Shown in pieces: positions 7,377 to 12,296 of a stretch of 21,666 nucleotides of DNA (within the stretch, counting starts at the first letter, position 1; each line of letters begins with the position of its first letter). The translations under genes were made by a program, and so were the position numbers. Origin of the DNA: a virus. Under the pieces are notes generated by a model. That model worked only from the letters and a program-made list of their open reading frames with translations, was not told where the DNA came from and made no database searches. The DNA lies in IMG/VR virus record IMGVR_UViG_3300032050_000922, positions 1 to 21,666 of that record. One strand, 5' to 3'.

Positions 7377-7643
7377 TTAATGGAAAAATTTACTACCAAA
7401 CTGAATAAGAGCAAACAACGTAATGGCAAGGCTCCATACACCAATGCCTCTGTTCACCCACATCTGCACCGTCTTGTCTGTCTTGCCTACAGCAGTCTCA
7501 ACAGCTACAACACGCTGCTCCACTCTACCAATACGTTCGCCTTGATTTGCCAGCCGCTCTTCAACAAGAACAAGCTTCATAACAGCATCAGCCAACTTAT
7601 CCACTTTGCCTTCAAGGCGACGAAAGTCTTCATCATTCATCAT
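7377..7643 (-). CDS. Coiled-coil protein with C-terminal membrane helix, 88 aa
   Basis: Residues 1-60 form a heptad-rich coiled coil (FRRLEGKVDKLADAVMKLVL, then RIGRVEQRVVAVETAVG). A single hydrophobic helix (about 66-87, GIGVWSLAITLFALIQFGSK) ends the protein. This layout resembles the XhlA/haemolysin-type holin accessory proteins and similar small phage membrane proteins, so involvement in lysis or membrane anchoring is possible. Two adjacent ATGs (7643 and 7640) could both start it; neither has a strong Shine-Dalgarno, and coupling to the DUF6321-like stop one base upstream may drive translation. Confidence 0.75.
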   Translation of the reverse strand: MMNDEDFRRLEGKVDKLADAVMKLVLVEERLANQGERIGRVEQRVVAVETAVGKTDKTVQMWVNRGIGVWSLAITLFALIQFGSKFFH

Positions 7644-7644
7644 G

Positions 7645-7896
7645 TTAACATGCCCAAGCTTTTAATGACAACGCCTTGCGCGTTGGCTTACCTTTATCAT
7701 CCTTCATAGGCCCCGGCATAGCTCCCATGCGGGAGCAAAAGCTCTTGCGCCTGTTAGCGTCCTTCTTCGTCTTTGGATTGGGTGCTGGAGGCTTCAGATT
7801 GCCACCAGTGGCTTTGTTGTAAGAGGCTCTGCCTTTGGCATTGAGGCCGCCTTTGGCATCCTGTCCCTCTTTACGTTGCCACGCTAAAGTTTTCAT
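7645..7896 (-). CDS. DUF6321-like protein, 83 aa
   Basis: The protein reads MKTLAWQRKEGQDAKGGLNA, KGRASYNKATGGNLKPP, then SRMGAMPGPMKDDKGKPT and ends LSLKAWAC. The order AWQRKEG, GGLNAKGRASY, RMGxMPGP, GKPTR, LSLKAW matches my memory of DUF6321, a family of short proteins in phages and some bacteria with unknown function. The ATG at 7896 was preferred to a TTG at 7926 because the conserved block begins exactly there. No convincing Shine-Dalgarno is visible, so the upstream start cannot be fully excluded. Confidence 0.75.
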   Translation of the reverse strand: MKTLAWQRKEGQDAKGGLNAKGRASYNKATGGNLKPPAPNPKTKKDANRRKSFCSRMGAMPGPMKDDKGKPTRKALSLKAWAC

Positions 7897-7941
7897 AGGA
7901 GCGCGTTGTATCACTAAAAGAAACAACAGACAACATGTCTG

Positions 7942-8217
7942 CTATTTCTTCCTTCTATTAACAACACCCTCATACCAGCCTTCGGCACGCATCGCTTTTT
8001 CAACAAGAGGAAGGGGTATAACAAATCCTGTATGCTTCTCTAATGCACTTCGTAAATAATAGACATCAGAATGAAACGCAACTGTCTTTACTTCTTCTCG
8101 TTGCTTAAAAACTTCCTTCATTGCTAACGAATAGTAGCTATGAGGAGGCTTATTAATTTTGTTCTTAAGTTCTTCTCGCGTTTGAAATGGCATTGAAATG
8201 GCTTTCTGATGAAACAT
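7942..8217 (-). CDS. First gene of the leftward arm, unknown 91-aa protein
   Basis: This is the gene nearest to the leftward promoter; the -10 box ends about 20 nt upstream of the ATG at 8217. A second in-frame ATG at 8193 (MPFQTREELKNKINKPPHSY) is an equally reasonable start, and neither has a strong Shine-Dalgarno. The sequence is soluble and charged with a basic end (NRRKK). No family is recognised. Being promoter-proximal in the late arm it might be a regulator or a small virion protein, but nothing in the sequence shows this. Confidence 0.65.
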   Translation of the reverse strand: MFHQKAISMPFQTREELKNKINKPPHSYYSLAMKEVFKQREEVKTVAFHSDVYYLRSALEKHTGFVIPLPLVEKAMRAEGWYEGVVNRRKK

Positions 8218-8236
8218 AGAGCTTCAACAAAAATAC

Positions 8237-8265
8237 ATTCTAAACAACTATGCATGTGTTGTCAA
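8237..8265 (-). promoter_or_regulatory. Main leftward sigma70-type promoter
   Basis: On the minus strand TTGACA (complement of 8260-8265) and TAGAAT (complement of 8237-8242) are separated by 17 bp, close to the ideal bacterial promoter. It would start RNA at about 8230, just ahead of the leftward operon. A perfect 16-bp palindrome lies directly upstream of the -35 box. Confidence 0.75.
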
Positions 8266-8281
8266 CTATATAGCTATATAG
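8266..8281. repeat. 16-bp perfect palindrome abutting the leftward -35 box
   Basis: CTATATAGCTATATAG equals its own reverse complement. It touches the -35 hexamer of the leftward promoter, a position suited to an activator or repressor dimer, or to AT-rich upstream contact by RNA polymerase. Confidence 0.7.
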
Positions 8282-8463
8282 ATGTTATCGTTGCTATAGC
8301 GCTGATAGCGCTAATGAAATCGTTGATGTATCAACAAAATAAACAATGATGTATCAATGATTCCATCAGTGCAAATTAGAAAACGTTGACAAGTGTTAAG
8401 GATATTTTTAACTGATAGCGCTGATGTATATTCATTAATTACTTCAACACTATGTTATTACTA

Positions 8464-8506
8464 TTGTGTAGACGGACTTAGCCTTCCTGCTTAGTCCTTT
8501 ACACAA
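8464..8506. repeat. 43-nt imperfect inverted repeat
   Basis: Arms TTGTGTA (8464-8470) and TACACAA (8500-8506) enclose GGACT (8474-8478) and AGTCC (8493-8497), with the outer part of the loop still able to pair apart from one T-T mismatch. There is no T run after it, so it is not a normal terminator; it could be an operator or a structured RNA or DNA element. Confidence 0.55.
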
Positions 8507-8653
8507 CATGGTTGCGACTCGGAAGCCTTTCGACATTAGGACGCTGCCTTCGCCATCCTGTTGCGCTGTTTCAATGTCTATCCCGCAGTAGCGCTTTAAC
8601 GTCTTTGCAGACGCTGCCAGATGCTGCCGTTATCCGTTCATCCGACAGCGCCA

Positions 8654-8682
8654 GTTTTACACGCGGTGACATGTGTTGTCAA
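8654..8682 (-). promoter_or_regulatory. Second leftward promoter candidate
   Basis: TTGACA (complement of 8677-8682) and TAAAAC (complement of 8654-8659) have a 17-bp spacer. The stretch TTGACAACACATG is identical to that of the main leftward promoter (8253-8265 against 8670-8682), which supports a shared function although the -10 box is weaker. Confidence 0.5.
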
Positions 8683-8963
8683 GAGCTTTGGCAAAAATGA
8701 TGTTGTTCCTAAGATCGTCAGTATGCTGATGAAAGTGACATTGTCGTTGGAGCTGTGTTTGGATGGTGGCGTGTGGGGGAGACTATGTTAGTAGGCGCTA
8801 ACATGTGTTAAAATACCTGTTCTGTGTGTCAGCGTGTATATAGTAGCGCTGCCACCCCCCAGTGGCCCACGCCCGCCCCCGTCATGCCAGCGCCTCACGC
8901 ACAGCGCATCAGGCATGTGCGATCACGCATAATGCGCTGCGTCATGTGATCACGTGTGTGTGG

Positions 8964-8987
8964 ATTTCCTATAGAAATCAACAACTT
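8964..8987 (+). promoter_or_regulatory. Conserved CTATAGAA...CAACAACTT element, copy 1
   Basis: CTATAGAA (8969-8976) followed two bases later by CAACAACTT (8979-8987) recurs at 21614-21630 after the primase-helicase gene. Here the element also forms GATTTC/GAAATC arms. Function unknown; a phage-specific control site is possible. Confidence 0.4.
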
Positions 8988-9017
8988 AGCTCTATGTCTA
9001 TGACATAAACGAAATTG

Positions 9018-9194
9018 CCGTCAGACGGTGAAAATCGTTATATAAGTAGTCGCTTATATAAGCCTTCATCGAAGATGAAGAGACGATGTATGACATCAAC
9101 CCCCATCACCCTACGTCACAATGCACACCCCCTATGATGCGTGACATCATGCGCCTACACCGCATATACGCGCATGCACGGCAACGTAGTTGCC
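9018..9194. repeat. Cluster of five short perfect inverted repeats
   Basis: In 177 bp there are CCGTC/GACGG (9018-9028), TTATATAAG/CTTATATAA with a 6-nt loop (9038-9061), CTTCATC/GATGAAG with loop GAA (9064-9080), ATGATG/CATCAT with a 5-nt loop (9134-9150) and GGCAAC/GTTGCC with loop GTA (9180-9194). They lie just upstream of the first rightward promoter. Possible roles are replication origin, hairpin promoters, or protein-binding sites. Confidence 0.65.
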
Positions 9195-9220
9195 AATGAA
9201 GGACGACAAAGACCCTACGT

Positions 9221-9250
9221 TTGACTCGGACATTAAAAGGTCGGCACAAT
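9221..9250 (+). promoter_or_regulatory. Rightward promoter P1
   Basis: TTGACT (9221-9226), 18-bp spacer, CACAAT (9245-9250), followed at once by GCATCCCATCG, which is shared with P2 and P6. It precedes the 73-aa gene. Confidence 0.6.
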
Positions 9251-9282
9251 GCATCCCATCGAAACAACGGCATCCCGCCGAG

Positions 9283-9293
9283 TCCTGAAAGGA
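9283..9293 (+). promoter_or_regulatory. Shine-Dalgarno hairpin of the 73-aa gene
   Basis: TCCT-GAA-AGGA: the ribosome site AAAGGA forms one arm of a small hairpin with a GAA loop, 8 nt before the ATG. This is the shortest (4 bp) of the family. Confidence 0.5.
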
Positions 9294-9301
9294 AACATAG
9301 C

Positions 9302-9523
9302 ATGTGCAATCAAGTGGAAGTTATCCGCATCGTCTTTCACGAAGTGAAAGGGGATGATGGCAAGTGGACGAAGACGAGCCGTGCGTTTATGAGCAATGCT
9401 GACGCAGTGCGTGAGATTGAAACGCTGCAAGAGTTTGCAAAGCAAAGGCGCCCATTCATCCGTAAGGTGGTGCCTGAGCCTATGCTGACGGTGCTGTACC
9501 CGACACAAAACCCCTTCGCTTGA
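9302..9523 (+). CDS. Unknown 73-aa early protein
   Basis: The product begins MCNQVEVIRIVFHEVKGDDG and is a small soluble, mixed alpha/beta-looking protein. The start at 9302 is fixed by the AAAGGAAAC ribosome site 8 nt upstream; a longer frame would begin inside promoter P1. The stop codon overlaps the -35 box of promoter P2. I do not recognise a family. As the first gene of the rightward arm it is likely expressed very early and might modify host functions, which is inferred from position only. Confidence 0.7.
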   Translation: MCNQVEVIRIVFHEVKGDDGKWTKTSRAFMSNADAVREIETLQEFAKQRRPFIRKVVPEPMLTVLYPTQNPFA

Positions 9524-9533
9524 CAGGGTTTTT
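9507..9533 (+). terminator. Intrinsic terminator overlapping promoter P2
   Basis: AAAACCC (9507-9513) pairs with GGGTTTT (9526-9532) and ends in a T run. The hairpin loop contains the stop codon of the 73-aa gene and the -35 box of P2. Confidence 0.5.
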
Positions 9534-9549
9534 CGTAAGCCCCGATAAT
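9520..9549 (+). promoter_or_regulatory. Rightward promoter P2
   Basis: TTGACA (9520-9525), 18-bp spacer, GATAAT (9544-9549), then GCATCCCATCG. Strong match to the sigma70 consensus; drives the gp88-like gene. Confidence 0.7.
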
Positions 9550-9579
9550 GCATCCCATCGACGGCACAGTGTCATCGTC

Positions 9580-9592
9580 TTCCTGAAAGGAA
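9580..9592 (+). promoter_or_regulatory. Shine-Dalgarno hairpin of the gp88-like gene
   Basis: TTCCT-GAA-AGGAA, 5 bp with a GAA loop, encloses the ribosome site 5 nt before the ATG. Confidence 0.5.
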
Positions 9593-9597
9593 ACATC

Positions 9598-10242
9598 ATG
9601 ATCCGTATCAGCGTCACCAGCAAGCTTGATGGCAATCGCTCATGGAGCTTGCAAGCTCTCGACACTTGCCCCGGTAGCATCTCTGCCGCTGGTGTACTTG
9701 TAGATGCATGCTCTGGTTGCTATGCAACGACGGGCAACTACCACTATCCCAACGTGAAGGAGCCACGCATTGCCAATCGTGAAGATTGGAAGCGTGATGC
9801 ATGGGTTGATGACATGGTGGTTGCATTGGCGAAGGACAAGTTCTTTCGCTGGTTCGACAGTGGCGACATGTATGCTCTCGGCCTTGCCGAGAAAATCTAT
9901 CAAGTGATGCAGCGTACACCATTAACCCGCCATTGGTTGCCTACTCGCATGGCGAAGTTTGCCAAGTTTGCCGACGTCATCCGTAGGATGAAGGCGCTTG
10001 ACAATGTGTCCGTTCGCTTTAGCAGCGACAGCATCGATGGTGTGTATGGTGCAGAACATGGCTCTGTCATTGTCCACGATGCTGAGTCTGCCCCTGAAGG
10101 TGTGTTTCTGTGCCGTGCTTACGAGAACGATGGCAAGTGCAGCGGATGCCGTGCATGCTGGAACAAGGATGTGCCTGTCATTGCCTACCCTGCCCACGGT
10201 GCGAAGATGATGAAGGTGATTAGGTTGAGCGCCGTACACTGA
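9598..10242 (+). CDS. Gene-product-88-like cysteine protein, 214 aa
   Basis: The sequence matches the phage gp88 domain pattern (mycobacteriophage L5 gp88 type): TCPGSIS with C24, ACSGCYATTGNY with C38 and C41, a conserved RWFDSGDMYALGLAEKI block (about 84-100), TRHWLPTRM, and a C-terminal CRAYENDGKCSGCRACW with C172, C181, C184 and C187. Seven cysteines in two groups suggest a metal or iron-sulphur site, but no activity is established for the family that I know of. The ATG follows a strong AAAGGAAAC site; an earlier in-frame ATG at 9520 is inside the promoter and is rejected. It has its own promoter (P2) and a GC-rich hairpin after the stop. Confidence 0.8.
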   Translation: MIRISVTSKLDGNRSWSLQALDTCPGSISAAGVLVDACSGCYATTGNYHYPNVKEPRIANREDWKRDAWVDDMVVALAKDKFFRWFDSGDMYALGLAEKIYQVMQRTPLTRHWLPTRMAKFAKFADVIRRMKALDNVSVRFSSDSIDGVYGAEHGSVIVHDAESAPEGVFLCRAYENDGKCSGCRACWNKDVPVIAYPAHGAKMMKVIRLSAVH

Positions 10243-10250
10243 ACGACGGA

Positions 10251-10273
10251 GGGGCTGTAAGCCCCACGTTTTC
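10251..10273 (+). terminator. Terminator-like hairpin after the gp88-like gene
   Basis: GGGGCT-GTA-AGCCCC (10251-10265) is followed within 2 nt by GTTTTC. The T run is short, so termination may be partial. Confidence 0.45.
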
Positions 10274-10287
10274 GAAAGACCCTACGT

Positions 10288-10317
10288 TTGACAGGGCTTT
10301 TCGAAAGCGTCAATAAT
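10288..10317 (+). promoter_or_regulatory. Rightward promoter P3
   Basis: TTGACA (10288-10293), 18-bp spacer, AATAAT (10312-10317). The -35 box lies in the loop of CCCT/AGGG (10280-10296), followed by TTTT, the same promoter-in-terminator layout as P2. No gene follows directly. Confidence 0.6.
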
Positions 10318-10323
10318 GTAAGC

Positions 10324-10465
10324 AATGCAGCACGATGCGAGTCGGTGAGAAGCTAGCCGGGTGATGCCGGGTTCCGACAGACACATCATGCTGAAGTGTG
10401 ACGGAGCATGTAGGTTACATGTAACGTTGTGCGAAAGCTGACGGCAGAGTCGAAAGGCCCTGCAG
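10324..10465 (+). ncRNA. Candidate structured RNA from promoter P3
   Basis: No open frame longer than a few codons follows P3. Instead there are GTCGG/CCGAC (10341-10378) enclosing CCGG/CCGG (10357-10370), CATGCT/AGCATG (10387-10410) and the perfect palindrome GTTACATGTAAC (10414-10425). It does not fold as a tRNA. Ends are guesses; it may be a long leader or a small RNA. Confidence 0.35.
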
Positions 10466-10495
10466 TTGACTCGGGAAATGACATCGCCCTACAAT
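10466..10495 (+). promoter_or_regulatory. Rightward promoter P4
   Basis: TTGACT (10466-10471), 18-bp spacer, TACAAT (10490-10495). It leads into a hairpin-rich stretch rather than a gene. Confidence 0.6.
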
Positions 10496-10501
10496 GGATG
10501 C

Positions 10502-10740
10502 CTCGGCAAGCCTCGGTTTGCCATCGATGCGAAAGCGTCAACGCTCTTTAACAACCCGCTGCTAGTGTCGGTGCATGTGACAGATGCACTATGGACTAGC
10601 GTGAATGATGCATACGTCAATGTGTCATGCACCATCACACATGGTGCTGAAAATGTGTGAGCTTCCCCGAGTGAGAGTGGGTGCTCTTGCGTTAGGGGGT
10701 TTTCTTCAGCGTTGCGAGTCAGCGCTGAACAAAGCAATGG
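10502..10740 (+). ncRNA. Candidate structured RNA from promoter P4
   Basis: Perfect stems follow one another: GCTAGT/ACTAGC (10561-10566 with 10595-10600) enclosing GTGCAT/ATGCAC (10571-10576 with 10584-10589), GCACCAT/ATGGTGC (10629-10647) and TTCAGCG/CGCTGAA (10705-10729). The only open frame (64 codons, to 10660) starts inside the promoter, has no ribosome site and is not protein-like. A regulatory RNA or structured leader fits better; the ends are not determined. Confidence 0.4.
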
Positions 10741-10742
10741 CT

Positions 10743-10756
10743 TTTCCGAAAGGAAA
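10743..10756 (+). promoter_or_regulatory. Shine-Dalgarno hairpin of the 65-aa gene
   Basis: TTTCC-GAAA-GGAAA: here one T of the usual loop is missing, leaving a GAAA tetraloop while the stem is kept. The ATG is 6 nt downstream. Confidence 0.5.
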
Positions 10757-10761
10757 CAAAC

Positions 10762-10959
10762 ATGTGGAATAAGCAAGGCATGCAAGTGAAGGCAACGTAT
10801 CACGGCAAGTATGTGTCGGGCGTTGTCACATCTAGCCGCGTCAAGTATGGCGGCACAGTGCAGCACACCATCTCCCTCAATGCACCTATCATGCTGCGTT
10901 GGCGCAGTGAGCCGGTGCATACTGTTCTGGTTGACGACGACAACGTTGTCCTTTCCTGA
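10762..10959 (+). CDS. Small beta-rich early protein, 65 aa
   Basis: The product MWNKQGMQVKATYHGKYVSG continues with VVTSSRVKYGGTVQHTISLN and ends TVLVDDDNVVLS. The alternation of strands and turns suggests a small beta-barrel fold. I recall similar short phage proteins with the VTSSRVxYGG...QHT pattern but no function. A clear GGAAA ribosome site lies 6 nt before the ATG. The TGA stop is also the loop of the next gene's Shine-Dalgarno hairpin, so termination here should directly affect the next start. Confidence 0.75.
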   Translation: MWNKQGMQVKATYHGKYVSGVVTSSRVKYGGTVQHTISLNAPIMLRWRSEPVHTVLVDDDNVVLS

Positions 10960-10966
10960 AAGGAAA
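10952..10966 (+). promoter_or_regulatory. Shine-Dalgarno hairpin of the 24-aa membrane peptide gene
   Basis: TTTCCT-GAA-AGGAAA, a perfect 6-bp stem. The upstream gene's TGA stop supplies the first bases of the loop, so ribosomes finishing that gene would open the hairpin. Confidence 0.55.
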
Positions 10967-10970
10967 CATC

Positions 10971-11045
10971 ATGACATACACACTGCTTGTGCTATTCGCT
11001 CCCATCATTCTGATGGGCATCGCCATCATCATCGCTGGAGAATAA
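10971..11045 (+). CDS. 24-aa single-pass membrane peptide
   Basis: The peptide MTYTLLVLFAPIILMGIAII plus IAGE is almost entirely hydrophobic and long enough to span a membrane once. It is preceded by the same AAAGGAAACATC site as its larger neighbours, which argues that it is truly translated. Promoter P5 starts 8 nt after its stop. Small phage membrane peptides can alter host membrane proteins, superinfection or lysis timing, but no specific role is shown. Confidence 0.65.
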   Translation: MTYTLLVLFAPIILMGIAIIIAGE

Positions 11046-11053
11046 CCCCACGC

Positions 11054-11083
11054 TTTACTCGGCTTTGATAACGTCGATATAAT
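11054..11083 (+). promoter_or_regulatory. Rightward promoter P5
   Basis: TTTACT (11054-11059), 18-bp spacer, TATAAT (11078-11083). The spacer is nearly identical to that of P6, showing duplication of the cassette. Drives the 72-aa gene at 11121. Confidence 0.7.
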
Positions 11084-11120
11084 TGTCGGCATCACTTCCT
11101 CCTCACACAAAGGACACACC

Positions 11121-11339
11121 ATGTACATGAACGCAATGGTCACAGAATGCGACGTCACTGGTGCCCGTTATGATGCACCAGTTGCGGGTTCATATGCGGT
11201 AGCACGTGGTGCTACAGGGCGTTGGTGTGTAGTGCTTGCCTTCGGCCCAGAGGCAACAAAGCAACATGCTGGTAAGCTGTTGAGCGAAGACGATGTAAGA
11301 AACATCGTCGAAGCAAAGGGGGAATGGCTCGACTATTAA
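11121..11339 (+). CDS. Unknown 72-aa early protein
   Basis: The protein MYMNAMVTECDVTGARYDAP continues with a beta-rich segment (GSYAVARGATGRWCVVLAFG) and a C-terminal helix (LLSEDDVRNIVEAKGEWLDY). The ribosome site AAAGGA lies 8 nt before the ATG; unlike its neighbours it is not in the compact GAA hairpin, although TCCT occurs further upstream. No family recognised. It has its own promoter P5 and ends 8 nt before promoter P6. Confidence 0.7.
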   Translation: MYMNAMVTECDVTGARYDAPVAGSYAVARGATGRWCVVLAFGPEATKQHAGKLLSEDDVRNIVEAKGEWLDY

Positions 11340-11347
11340 CCCCACGC

Positions 11348-11377
11348 TTTACTCGGCTTTCACAACGTCGATATAAT
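11348..11377 (+). promoter_or_regulatory. Rightward promoter P6
   Basis: TTTACT (11348-11353), 18-bp spacer, TATAAT (11372-11377), followed by GCATCCCATCG as in P1 and P2, then a GCAGC/GCTGC hairpin (11389-11403). Confidence 0.7.
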
Positions 11378-11408
11378 GCATCCCATCGGCAGCACTTCGC
11401 TGCTCTCT

Positions 11409-11419
11409 TCCTGAAAGGA
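11409..11419 (+). promoter_or_regulatory. Shine-Dalgarno hairpin of the 59-aa gene
   Basis: TCCT-GAA-AGGA, 4 bp, 6 nt before a GTG start. This site is the reason the GTG at 11426 is chosen over an in-frame ATG at 11324. Confidence 0.5.
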
Positions 11420-11425
11420 CACAAC

Positions 11426-11605
11426 GTGAACGACATCATCTCCGCCATCCGCCGCACCCTGCAACGTAAGCTTGCCCGCTACGTCATCACCGTCTATTGG
11501 GAAGGCGACACGTTCAAGCACTATACATTCAAGCGTAATGAAATCAGGGAATGGGTTGACGCCTACCCTGCCGACGTTGACACCATCGTCATTGCCCGTT
11601 ACTAA
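11426..11605 (+). CDS. Unknown 59-aa early protein, GTG start
   Basis: Starting at GTG, the product is MNDIISAIRRTLQRKLARYV followed by ITVYWEGDTFKHYTFKRNEI and REWVDAYPADVDTIVIARY. It is a basic N-terminal helix followed by strands and a helix. The upstream in-frame ATG at 11324 lies in the end of the previous gene and would read through promoter P6, so it is rejected. The AAAGGA site fits the GTG. No known family. Confidence 0.7.
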   Translation: MNDIISAIRRTLQRKLARYVITVYWEGDTFKHYTFKRNEIREWVDAYPADVDTIVIARY

Positions 11606-11613
11606 CCCTCCGC

Positions 11614-11628
11614 TTTCCTGAAAGGAAA
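11614..11628 (+). promoter_or_regulatory. Shine-Dalgarno hairpin of the 135-aa gene
   Basis: TTTCCT-GAA-AGGAAA, a perfect 6-bp stem identical to that at 10952-10966. The short spacer here lacks a -35/-10 cassette, as if the promoter had been lost between CCGCTTT and CCTGAAAGG. Confidence 0.55.
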
Positions 11629-11632
11629 CACC

Positions 11633-12040
11633 ATGACATTGTCCGCATCAATCGCAGGTAAAGTATTCGTCTACTTCAATCTGCATCGCAAGTGCCTCAG
11701 CATCAAGGCGCTGGAGGGTGAATACAAGGGTAAGGTGATAGGCTATGCCGACACGGTGGCGCTGCACAATTGCAAGTTCAAGGTGTCAGAGGCAGGGCGT
11801 CAGCGTGTCATCCGTGAGAAGCGCAAGAATGTGCATGCTGGTGTTGTCGGACACCTCATAAGCCTCAATCCCTGCGGCTATTTCATCGACGCCATCAAGA
11901 ACATCGGCAGCCCCGTCAAATATAACCCATACAAATATACGTCATTCGTTCATGCTGTGAACGAGACACCTGTACATGAGGCACGACACGTTGCCATCAT
12001 TGCCAGCAATGGCAAGGCTTCCATCTTTGCGGAGACTTAA
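11633..12040 (+). CDS. Unknown 135-aa early protein
   Basis: The protein MTLSASIAGKVFVYFNLHRK contains KVIGYADTVALHNCKFKVSE, RVIREKRKNVHAGVVGHL and NIGSPVKYNPYKYTSFVHAV. The KRKNVHAGVVG stretch followed by conserved-looking aromatic residues suggests an enzyme or nucleic-acid-binding fold, but I cannot name one. It starts after a perfect AAAGGAAAC site. It probably depends on promoter P6 or upstream transcripts because no promoter of the local type precedes it. The next gene starts 2 nt after its stop. Confidence 0.75.
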   Translation: MTLSASIAGKVFVYFNLHRKCLSIKALEGEYKGKVIGYADTVALHNCKFKVSEAGRQRVIREKRKNVHAGVVGHLISLNPCGYFIDAIKNIGSPVKYNPYKYTSFVHAVNETPVHEARHVAIIASNGKASIFAET

Positions 12041-12042
12041 AC

Positions 12043-12261
12043 ATGCTCTCACATCGTTTCTACCTATCAGGTGGCAGCAACGGCTGGTGCATCAACGACG
12101 CAGCAATGGGCATGCCAGTGTGTGCTGACAAGCGTACACCACAGGCTGCGTTGGAGGTGGCGAAGGAGCTGAAGCTCGACATCTCCCCGCAGATGTGGTG
12201 CAGGAACACGCTGCAATGGGTTGACATCGTTGCCACGCTGTACAAAAGCCCCTCTGCTTGA
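12043..12261 (+). CDS. Unknown 72-aa early protein
   Basis: The product MLSHRFYLSGGSNGWCINDA continues AAMGMPVCADKRTPQAALEV and ends DIVATLYKSPSA. The start lies 2 nt after the previous stop, with GGAG in the last codons of that gene as ribosome site, so the two are coupled. The TGA overlaps the -35 box of promoter P7. No family recognised; it looks like a small alpha/beta protein. Confidence 0.7.
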   Translation: MLSHRFYLSGGSNGWCINDAAMGMPVCADKRTPQAALEVAKELKLDISPQMWCRNTLQWVDIVATLYKSPSA

Positions 12262-12287
12262 CTCAACAAATATCTTTCGCTTACACT
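12258..12287 (+). promoter_or_regulatory. Rightward promoter P7
   Basis: TTGACT (12258-12263), 18-bp spacer, TACACT (12282-12287). The -10 is weaker than in P5 and P6, but the spacing and the overlap with a stop codon match the series. Drives the DUF932 gene. Confidence 0.5.
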
Positions 12288-12296
12288 TCAATCCGT

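Larger units (their letters stand above)
8218..9301. other. Divergent control region without convincing genes
   Basis: Over 1 kb separates the leftward and rightward arms. The left part (to about 8460) is AT-rich with palindromes and two GATGTATCAA copies (8325-8334 and 8348-8357). The centre has a 43-nt imperfect inverted repeat (8464-8506). The right part has an operator-like TGTTAG/CTAACA pair (8786-8803), a C-rich stretch with GCCAC/GTGGC (about 8852-8867) and a dense hairpin cluster (9018-9194). Open frames here start at weak codons without ribosome sites and look unlike protein. The layout would suit an origin plus early promoters and operators, which is an inference. Confidence 0.6.

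Noticed and set aside
8386-8414. Plus-strand TTGACA with TAACTG at 17 bp
   Set aside because: The -10 box is poor, and the 18-bp spacing and downstream element of the other rightward promoters are absent.
8512-8700. A 62-codon plus-strand frame in the control region
   Set aside because: TTG start, no ribosome site and no protein-like pattern.
10330-10400. tRNA-like stretch containing GGGTTCCGA
   Set aside because: No acceptor, D and anticodon arms could be formed around it; the visible pairs are GTCGG/CCGAC and CCGG/CCGG only.
10466-10660. A 64-codon plus-strand frame starting at TTG
   Set aside because: It starts at the -35 box of promoter P4, has no ribosome site, and the region is filled with perfect hairpins; structured RNA is more likely.
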